From Corallococcus sp. EGB (GTDB taxonomy: Bacteria > Myxococcota > Myxococcia > Myxococcales > Myxococcaceae): DNA of 64,000 nt. A program made the position numbers and the translations under genes. The notes below the pieces were generated by a model. It ran no database searches, was not told the DNA's origin, and worked only from the letters and a program-made list of their open reading frames with translations. Position 1 is the first letter of the stretch, and each line of letters starts with the position of its first letter. The stretch lies in assembly GCF_019968905.1 (NCBI RefSeq), contig NZ_CP079946.1:2356001-2420000 (forward strand), in the 5' to 3' direction. Shown piece after piece: positions 58,538 to 64,000 of this stretch.

Positions 58538-59496
58538 GCCCCTCGCACGAAGAGAAGGACGCCGCCCAGGACAAGCGCCCGGCCGTCGTCGTCACCGGCA
58601 TCAGCGGCAACCTGGGCCGCACGCTGGCCAAACAGCTGCACAAGCGCGAGCGCATCATCGGCATCGACCGGCGTCCCTTCATCGGGAAGCCGAAGGACGT
58701 CGAGATGCACCAGCTGGACTTGCGCAAGAAGAAGGCGGAGGACGTCTTCCGCAAGAACGAGGTCCGCGCCGTCATCCACATGGGCATCATGCATGACCCG
58801 CGGATGAGCGAGGAGGAGCACCACTCGTTCAACGTCGTGGGGACCACGCGCCTGCTGGAGTACTGCGCGAAGTACGGCGTGAAGAAGGTGGTGGTGCTGT
58901 CCTCGGCGAACGTCTACGGCCCCAGCCCGGACAACTCCAACTTCCTCACGGAGGACGCGCCGCTGATGGCCGCGAGCCGCTTCTCCGGCGTGCGCGACCT
59001 CATCGAAGTGGACATGCTGGCGCACAGCTTCTTCTGGAAGCACCCCGACATCGAGACGGTCATCCTGCGGCCCGTTCACATCGTGGGGCCCACCATCAAG
59101 AACGCGCCGTCCAACTACCTGCGGCTGCGCCACCCGTGGACGATGGCGGGCTTCGACCCCATGGTGCAGCTCATCCACGTGGAGGATGTGGCCCGCGCCA
59201 TGGTGGAGGCCCTGCGCCCGGAGCCCAAGGGCGTCTACAACGTCGTGGGCCCCGGCCAGGTGCCCCTGTCCGCGGTGCTGCGCGAGCTGGGCCACACCGC
59301 GATCCCCGTGCCACACCCCGTGGCCCGGCCGCTCCTGGGACTGATGTTCCGCTACCGGCTGGCCAACTTCCCGCCGCCGGAGCTGGACCACATCCAGTTC
59401 CTCTGCGCCGTGGACGGCAACCGCTGGGTCCAGGACGTGGGCTGGAAGGCCCGCCACTCCATGCGCGACACCATCCGCTCCGTCATCGGGGAGTAG
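58534..59496 (+). CDS. NAD-dependent epimerase/dehydratase family protein
   Basis: The 320-residue extended SDR has the NAD motif VVVTGISGNLGRTLAKQL near 18-35, VIHMGIMHDP, and LSSANVYGPSP in the active-site strand. The usual YxxxK is not obvious, and the sequence there runs RFSGVRDLIEVDML, so catalysis is uncertain. VILRPVHIVGP and VEDVARAMVEAL are typical. It starts at GTG 58534 overlapping the acyltransferase stop, so the two are coupled and a lipid or sterol-like substrate is plausible. Confidence 0.8.
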   Translation: MSPSHEEKDAAQDKRPAVVVTGISGNLGRTLAKQLHKRERIIGIDRRPFIGKPKDVEMHQLDLRKKKAEDVFRKNEVRAVIHMGIMHDPRMSEEEHHSFNVVGTTRLLEYCAKYGVKKVVVLSSANVYGPSPDNSNFLTEDAPLMAASRFSGVRDLIEVDMLAHSFFWKHPDIETVILRPVHIVGPTIKNAPSNYLRLRHPWTMAGFDPMVQLIHVEDVARAMVEALRPEPKGVYNVVGPGQVPLSAVLRELGHTAIPVPHPVARPLLGLMFRYRLANFPPPELDHIQFLCAVDGNRWVQDVGWKARHSMRDTIRSVIGE

Positions 59497-59535
59497 CGGC
59501 GGGGCGCGGCTTTTCGTGGGCCCCCGCCACGGTTC

Positions 59536-59553
59536 CCTGACATGCCTGTCAGG
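59536..59553. promoter_or_regulatory. Palindromic site 1, CCTGACA-N4-TGTCAGG
   Basis: Perfect 7-bp arms with a TGCC spacer, extended to 8 bp by outer C/G. It is centred about 166 bases upstream of the predicted sigma-54 start and is a candidate enhancer-binding-protein site. Confidence 0.65.
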
Positions 59554-59580
59554 GAGGACGTGGCGGGATGGCAGGGAGGC

Positions 59581-59598
59581 CCTGACAGCACTGTCAGG
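59581..59598. promoter_or_regulatory. Palindromic site 2, CCTGACA-N4-TGTCAGG
   Basis: The arms are identical to site 1 with spacer GCAC. Its centre is 45 bases from site 1 and about 121 bases upstream of the predicted sigma-54 start. Two matching dyads at this distance fit an upstream activating sequence. Confidence 0.65.
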
Positions 59599-59683
59599 CA
59601 CGGGGCGGTGAGGACGGGGTGTGAGGGCAGGCAAGTGCCTGATTTCCCGTGGGAACCGGGGGTGGGGCAGGGGGACGCGAGGG

Positions 59684-59700
59684 TTGGCACTCGCATTGCT
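59684..59700 (+). promoter_or_regulatory. Sigma-54 promoter, TTGGCAC-N5-TTGCT
   Basis: TTGGCACTCGCATTGCT has the invariant GG and GC separated by exactly 10 bases and agrees with the sigma-54 consensus at nearly every position. Transcription would start near 59711, reading right, where no plus-strand protein gene follows for over 600 bases. Confidence 0.75.
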
Positions 59701-59710
59701 CTAGAAGCCA

Positions 59711-59837
59711 GGCAACACGGCGGGGTCGCAGCGGGCCGGAAGTACCGCGCGACATCGTCACCCTGGTAGGGGGTTCCATTGGGGAGCCCTCGACGCCCAT
59801 CGTCTCGGCCGGCCCCGAGACGGTGGGCGACTTTTTT
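59711..59837 (+). ncRNA. Predicted sigma-54-dependent small RNA
   Basis: The sigma-54 promoter and the intrinsic terminator bracket a transcript of about 125 nt with no convincing start codon. Predicted structure includes a GGGTTCC/GGAGCCC stem near 59,771-59,790 and the terminator stem. M. xanthus Pxr is a known sigma-54-driven developmental sRNA; I cannot show that this is its homologue. Confidence 0.55.
59794..59837 (+). terminator. Intrinsic terminator of the predicted sRNA
   Basis: A 15-bp stem with one G-U pair (59794-59808 with 59815-59829) encloses a CCGGCC loop. AC and six T residues at 59832-59837 follow. The T-tract is on the plus strand only, so it does not serve the converging lipoprotein gene in the usual way. 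Confidence 0.85.
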
Positions 59838-59842
59838 GCAGG

Positions 59843-60292
59843 CTACGGAGATGGCGGTGCCTCCCGTGGCTCCAGCTCGCCGGCGAAGGGGCCGGACTGC
59901 TGCTTCTCCAACAGCCAGATGCCGTTGCGGAAGACGAACTCCGAGGTGACGGTGTCGGTCTGCTCGGTGGCGGAGGGCAGGCGCATCCACTGGATGCGGC
60001 TGTGGACGGTGGCGCGGCGGCCGTCGTCGGAGAGCTTCACATCCTCGATTTCGTAGTCGGTGACGGTGAGGTCCCGGTCGTCGTGGAGCTCGCGGCGCTG
60101 GCGCTCGAAGTCCTGGCGCTCCTCGGGGACGAGGAAGCTGGACAGCGCGCGGTAGTTCCTCCAGCGCAGGTTCTTGTGGAAGCCCTCCACGACGGGCTGG
60201 AGCGCTTCCAGGTCCGACTTGGGCGGCGTGTGGGCACAGGCCCCACCGAGGACCAGGGCGACCATCAGGGCAGACAGGCGTTTCATGCGCAT
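59843..60292 (-). CDS. Small lipoprotein of unknown function
   Basis: The 149-residue protein has a lipobox ending LGGACAH after a short positive start (MRMKRLSALMVAL). A mixed alpha/beta body (GFHKNLRWRNYRALSSFLVP, DDRDLTVTDYEIEDVKLSD, IQWMRLPSATEQTDTVTSEF) follows. This is typical of NTF2-like or DUF4878-type small lipoproteins, but I cannot name the family with certainty. ATG 60292 or 60286 are both possible. It converges on the predicted sRNA terminator and is divergent from the TPR gene, with an 86-base gap. Confidence 0.7.
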   Translation of the reverse strand: MRMKRLSALMVALVLGGACAHTPPKSDLEALQPVVEGFHKNLRWRNYRALSSFLVPEERQDFERQRRELHDDRDLTVTDYEIEDVKLSDDGRRATVHSRIQWMRLPSATEQTDTVTSEFVFRNGIWLLEKQQSGPFAGELEPREAPPSP

Positions 60293-60378
60293 GACGGTAC
60301 CAGCCGCTGGGCGGAACGGACGAGGGCAGTGGTATGGTCCGCGCTCCCCCGCCAACCGCACCGGAGTCGCGACTCAAC

Positions 60379-63300
60379 ATGGCCAAGTCGATGGTGGAGC
60401 GTTACGAGCAGCTCCTCCGGCAGGACCCGACCTCTTCCGTCTTCGTGGAGTTGGCGAAGGCGCTGCTGGAGAAGGGAGACGCGGCGCGCACCATCGAGGT
60501 GTGTACGCAGGGCATCTCCCACCACCCCACCTCCATCGTGGGGCGGGTGCTGTGGGGCAAGGCGCTCATCCAGCTGGGGCGGCCCGCGGAGGCGATGGAG
60601 CAGTTCGACCAGGCCATCGCCATCGAGCGGGACAACCCGTACGCCTACAACCTGATTGGCGACGTGCTTCTGCAGCGTGGCCTGTACCGCTCGGCGCTGC
60701 CGATCCTGCGCAAGGCCGTGGCGCTGCAGCCCAACAACGGGCGCGTGAAGCAGTGGTTGGATCAGGCCCAGCAGGCGCTGTCCGGTGGACCGGCGCCCAT
60801 CTTCGCGGACCTGGGCACCCTGTCGATCCCGGCGGCGGCGCCGGAAGAGGAGGCGCCGGAGCCGCCGCCTGCTTCGGAGGCGCACCCGTCCGCGTTCGAG
60901 GCGCGCGCCGCGGCGGCGGCCGGACTGGAGCCGCGCCGGCCCGCCCGGACGGAGACGCCCGCGGGGGGAGTGGAGCCGCAGGCGGCATCGAAGGTCGGCG
61001 CGGTCGAGGCGCATGGCGGGCCCATCGCCGCCACCGGGACGCCGGTGCCCGCGGACGCGCGGGACGCAGGCTCCGTGGCCGCGGCGGATCCGTCGAACGC
61101 GGGCCCGTCGGATCCGGGGCAGGAGCCGGGTTCGGGACGGGGCCGTGCGGCTTCGGATCCCGGGCAGGAGCCGGGTTCAGGACGGGGCCGTGTGGCTTCG
61201 GATCCGGGCCAGGAGCCGGGGTCATCGGGCCGGGGGCGTGCGGCCAGTGGGGCGTCGGATCCGGGGCAGGAGCCCGGTTCGGGGCGTGGGCTCGAGGCAT
61301 CAGGTGCCGGAGTGGAGCCGGGTTCGGGTGGCAGCGCTGATCCGGTGGACGGCGTGCCGTCGGCTCCGGACGCGGGCGCACCTCCCGTGTCCGCGGATCC
61401 AGGAGCCTCCGGGCGCGGGCGCAAGTCCGGAATGCTCGCGGACCTTCCCGACGCGCCTCCTCCGGATGAACCCGCCGCGTCGCAGGGCGGGGGACTGCTC
61501 GGAGACCTTCCGCCTCCGGAGGCGGCGCGGCCTCGCGCGGCCGCGCCGGTGACTCCCGCTCCGGTGGCACAGGCCGCGGGTGGCAAGCGCTCGCTGCTGG
61601 ACGACATCCCGGACGCGACGGAGCTGGCGGCGGCCGCGGCGCGCAACAAGGCGGCGGCCAACGCGAAGGACACGGAGGCGCTCGCGGCGAAGTACGAGCG
61701 CGAGATGCACGAGAAGATCGCCAAGGAGCGGGCGAAGCAGTCCCTCATCGAGCGCTATGGCGCGAAGACCGTGGCGCTCTTCGTGGCGCTCATCTTTCTG
61801 GGCGCGAGCGCCGGCTTCTTCATCCTCTACCGCTCCCGCCAGGGCGGCCAGACGCTGTCGGAGACGCTGGAGCTCTCGAAGCGCGCCGTGGCGCAGGACA
61901 CGGGCGCTTCGCTGGACGAGGCGCTCCGGCAGCTCGACCGCGCGCGCGACATGGACGAGTCCAGTCCCGCCGCATGGGCGCTCACGGGCTACGCGCACGC
62001 GCTGCGCTACCTGGACCACGGCGCCAACGCCGATGACCGACGGCTGGCGCTGGAGGCGCTGGAGAAGCCGGGCGTGAAGGAGGGCTTCAACGGCCTGGTG
62101 CTGGCCACCAACGCGCTCGTCGCCGACGACCGGGCCCGTGAGGCCGCGCACCGCGCGCTGCTCGCCTCGCAGGACGACGTGACGGAGGTGCACGCGCTCG
62201 CGGGCAGCCTGCTGCTCGCGGCCAAGGACGAGAAGAAGGCCCTGGACCGCTTCGACCGCGCGCTCAAGGCGTCGCCGGGCAACGTGCGCGCGCTGGTGTC
62301 GCTGGGCGACTACTACCTGGCCTCCGAGGACTTCCCGCAGGCGCTGGAGATGTTCAAGCGCGCTCGCGAGGTCTCCAAGGAACACCCGGCCGCCCGCATC
62401 GGCATGGCCGAGAGCCGGCTCGGGCTGGAGCAGGACCTGGACGCGGCGCTGGCGGACGTGGCGCCGCTCGCGCAGGACCCCAAGCTGCCTCCCGCGCTCC
62501 AGCCGCGTCAGCAGCTGGTGCACGGCGAGCTGCTGTCCGCGCTGGGCAAGTACGACGAGGCGCGCGAGATGCTCTCCAAGGGCACGCAGGGGCCGCTGGC
62601 CATGGACTTCCAGCTGGCGCTCGGGGCCGCGGGCCGCGCGGCGGGCAAGCTGGAGGCCGCGCAGCAGGCCTACGAGGCCGCGCTGAAGCTGCAGCCCAAG
62701 AGCGAGGCCGCGAAGGAGGGCCTGGGGCGGACGCTGGTGGACCGCGACCGCGAGAAGGAGGCCCTGCAGCGGCTGGAGGCCGACGGGGGCCGCAACGTGG
62801 CGCTGGTGCGGGGTGCGGCGTACGCGCGGCTCGGGGACTGGAAGCGCGCCCGCGCGGAGCTGGGCAAGACGCGCGTGAACGACCGCTATCCGCCGGAGGC
62901 CGTCGCGTGGCTCGCGCTGGCGGACGCCAACGAGGGCAACGGCGCCCAGGCGCGCGACGTGCTGGAGAAGGCCGTGGCCAAGAAGCCACGCACGGACCTG
63001 CGCGTGGCGCTGGGACAGGTGTACTGGCGCGAGCGCGCGCTGGACAAGGCGCAGGCCCAGTTCGACGAGGCGCTGAAGGACCCGCGCGACTACGAGGGCG
63101 CGTGCTCGCTGGGGCGGCTGCTGTTGTCGCGCGGCCTTCCGGACATGGCCCTCAAGCCGCTGACGCAGGCGGTGGAGCGCAACGGCGCGCACGGCGAGGC
63201 CCGCGACGCCCTGGGCCGCGCGCTCCTGGCGCTGGGCCGCACGCCGGAGGCGCTGAAGCAGTTCGAGGCGTGGCAGCTGGACAACCCGGGCAACGCGGCC

Positions 63301-64000
63301 GCGCAGAAGGGCTTCGCGCTGGCGCTGTACCACTCCGGCCGCCGCAAGGAGGCGGAAGGCGCGTCTGGCCGGGCGGTGAAGCTGGCGCCGGACGACGCGG
63401 AGGGGCAGCGCCTGCGCGCGGCGCTCCTGTTCGCCAACGGTGACGCGAAGGGCGGCTTCGCGGCGCTGGAGCGCGCCAACAAGCTGGACTCCAAGGACCC
63501 GAACACCTTCTGTGAAATCGCCCAGGCGTTCCTGCGCCAGGGGCAGGTGGAGAGCGCGGACGCGGCCTTCGCGGCGGCGCGGCGGGAAGGCCCGGACGCC
63601 ACGTGCGGCCGCGTGGGCGAGCTGTACACGCAGCTGCCGGGCGGCGGACGGGGCGTGGCTCGCACGCTGCAGGACCTGGCGGACAAGGCGCCCACCGTCT
63701 GGGACAAGGCCTTCGCCCAGACGACGCTGGCGCGGGTGCTGCTGGGCGCCGGAGCCATGAAGGAGGCCCGCGCGGCGGCGGACGAGGCCGTGAAGCTGGC
63801 CCCCTACAGCGGGCGCGCGTACCTGGCCCTGGGCCTGGTGGCCTTCAAGCAGCGGCAGGAGGGCCCCGCGCGCGAGGCGCTGACCAAGGCCGTGGAGCTG
63901 GAGCCCACGGACGGCCTGGCGCACCTGGCGCTGGCGGACGTGCTGGTGCGCGAGTCCTTGGAGCTGCCCCGGGCGGTGGAGGCGTACGAGGCCTTCCTGA
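60379..64000 (+). CDS. TPR membrane protein with SDPGQEPGSGRGR repeats (3' end beyond window)
   Basis: The frame is open from ATG 60379 to the right edge (at least 1,207 residues), so the gene is incomplete here. Residues 1-130 form three or four cytoplasmic TPR units (MVERYEQLLRQDPTSSVFVE, NPYAYNLIGDVLLQRGLYRS). A 300-residue Ala/Pro/Gly linker contains four SDPGQEPGSGRGR-type repeats (61,107-61,285). Short LLxDLPP-like motifs, a coiled coil, a membrane helix (TVALFVALIFLGASAGFFIL, about 461-482) and at least 15 further TPR units follow. Overall layout resembles the 1,631-residue protein at 47,968-52,863: cytoplasmic module, disordered linker, one helix, TPR exterior. Function unknown; a scaffold role is likely. 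Confidence 0.8.
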   Translation, partial: MAKSMVERYEQLLRQDPTSSVFVELAKALLEKGDAARTIEVCTQGISHHPTSIVGRVLWGKALIQLGRPAEAMEQFDQAIAIERDNPYAYNLIGDVLLQRGLYRSALPILRKAVALQPNNGRVKQWLDQAQQALSGGPAPIFADLGTLSIPAAAPEEEAPEPPPASEAHPSAFEARAAAAAGLEPRRPARTETPAGGVEPQAASKVGAVEAHGGPIAATGTPVPADARDAGSVAAADPSNAGPSDPGQEPGSGRGRAASDPGQEPGSGRGRVASDPGQEPGSSGRGRAASGASDPGQEPGSGRGLEASGAGVEPGSGGSADPVDGVPSAPDAGAPPVSADPGASGRGRKSGMLADLPDAPPPDEPAASQGGGLLGDLPPPEAARPRAAAPVTPAPVAQAAGGKRSLLDDIPDATELAAAAARNKAAANAKDTEALAAKYEREMHEKIAKERAKQSLIERYGAKTVALFVALIFLGASAGFFILYRSRQGGQTLSETLELSKRAVAQDTGASLDEALRQLDRARDMDESSPAAWALTGYAHALRYLDHGANADDRRLALEALEKPGVKEGFNGLVLATNALVADDRAREAAHRALLASQDDVTEVHALAGSLLLAAKDEKKALDRFDRALKASPGNVRALVSLGDYYLASEDFPQALEMFKRAREVSKEHPAARIGMAESRLGLEQDLDAALADVAPLAQDPKLPPALQPRQQLVHGELLSALGKYDEAREMLSKGTQGPLAMDFQLALGAAGRAAGKLEAAQQAYEAALKLQPKSEAAKEGLGRTLVDRDREKEALQRLEADGGRNVALVRGAAYARLGDWKRARAELGKTRVNDRYPPEAVAWLALADANEGNGAQARDVLEKAVAKKPRTDLRVALGQVYWRERALDKAQAQFDEALKDPRDYEGACSLGRLLLSRGLPDMALKPLTQAVERNGAHGEARDALGRALLALGRTPEALKQFEAWQLDNPGNAAAQKGFALALYHSGRRKEAEGASGRAVKLAPDDAEGQRLRAALLFANGDAKGGFAALERANKLDSKDPNTFCEIAQAFLRQGQVESADAAFAAARREGPDATCGRVGELYTQLPGGGRGVARTLQDLADKAPTVWDKAFAQTTLARVLLGAGAMKEARAAADEAVKLAPYSGRAYLALGLVAFKQRQEGPAREALTKAVELEPTDGLAHLALADVLVRESLELPRAVEAYEAFL

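Larger units (their letters stand above)
59497..59842 (+). other. 346-base non-coding region with regulatory elements
   Basis: No protein gene is supported. The gap holds two palindromes, a sigma-54 promoter, a candidate sRNA and its terminator, all pointing right, between the epimerase gene (+) and a lipoprotein gene (-). Confidence 0.7.

Noticed and set aside
59711-59837. Calling the predicted RNA Pxr.
   Set aside because: Only the promoter class, size range and terminator agree. I cannot recall the Pxr sequence well enough, and the neighbouring genes do not prove shared position.
61300-63924. An 874-codon minus-strand frame opposite the TPR gene at the right edge.
   Set aside because: The plus strand has an open frame with TPR units and a membrane helix to the window end; the minus frame has no domain signal.

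Overview
The window is very GC-rich and comes from a myxobacterium of the Myxococcaceae, probably Corallococcus or a close relative of Myxococcus. The best marker is a mglB-mglA pair whose proteins match my memory of M. xanthus MglB and MglA almost residue for residue. Other signs are 'HRDVSPSN' Ser/Thr kinases, Glt/Agm-type gliding-motility proteins and a split Wza/beta-barrel polysaccharide exporter. All functions are read from sequence motifs and recalled family knowledge; no search was run.

Region 1 (1-11,671, + strand) is a defence island. Six genes overlap or nearly overlap: a PglZ phosphatase (cut by the window edge), BrxL, MukF-like, MukE-like, MukB-like SMC and a Toprim protein of the JetD/MksG kind. 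A 19-codon leader ORF joins brxL to the muk genes. This looks like the end of a BREX locus physically coupled to a Wadjet-like plasmid-restriction condensin whose SMC parts resemble genuine MukBEF. The island ends about 350 bases short of the 3' end of a tRNA-Asn gene, as expected for an element integrated at a tRNA.

Region 2 (12.2-18.5 kb, +) holds an RsmB-type rRNA methyltransferase, a likely murein-recycling trio (LD-carboxypeptidase, serine hydrolase, Mpl), a TlpA-like lipoprotein and an inositol-monophosphatase-family enzyme.

Region 3 (18.5-32.5 kb, -) is a cell-surface and motility block: Wza-like lipoprotein, beta-barrel porin, a secreted protein, a cyclic-nucleotide-binding protein, a Glt-like envelope set (FHA/AgmX-domain protein, small periplasmic protein, TPR lipoprotein, two giant TPR proteins, coiled-coil protein), then mglA and mglB.

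Region 4 (32.7-38.3 kb, +) holds an outer-membrane/carboxypeptidase-regulatory-domain protein, a FecR-domain lipoprotein and a transmembrane Ser/Thr kinase, close together. The first has a near-consensus sigma-70 promoter and probably a TTG start almost at the transcript end.

Region 5 (38.3-47.8 kb) is an ancient information-processing neighbourhood: recR, ybaB, dnaX (split by a frameshift), two inserted genes, then SRP RNA, tRNA-Ser(GGA), tRNA-Ser(CGA), tadA, tRNA-Arg(ACG), tRNA-Ser(GCT), tRNA-Ser(TGA) and serS. It keeps the serS/tadA/scr/dnaX/yaaK/recR gene order known from Bacillus subtilis.

Region 6 (48-64 kb) has a 1,631-residue zinc-ribbon/GYF/TPR membrane protein with a long PLPG repeat tract, a FAD oxidoreductase/glycosyltransferase/deacetylase operon, a DUF2252 protein, an acyltransferase/epimerase pair, and a TPR membrane protein that runs off the right edge. 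The 346-base gap at 59,497-59,842 carries two identical-arm palindromes, a textbook sigma-54 promoter and a strong intrinsic terminator. Together these predict an undescribed sRNA of about 125 nt.
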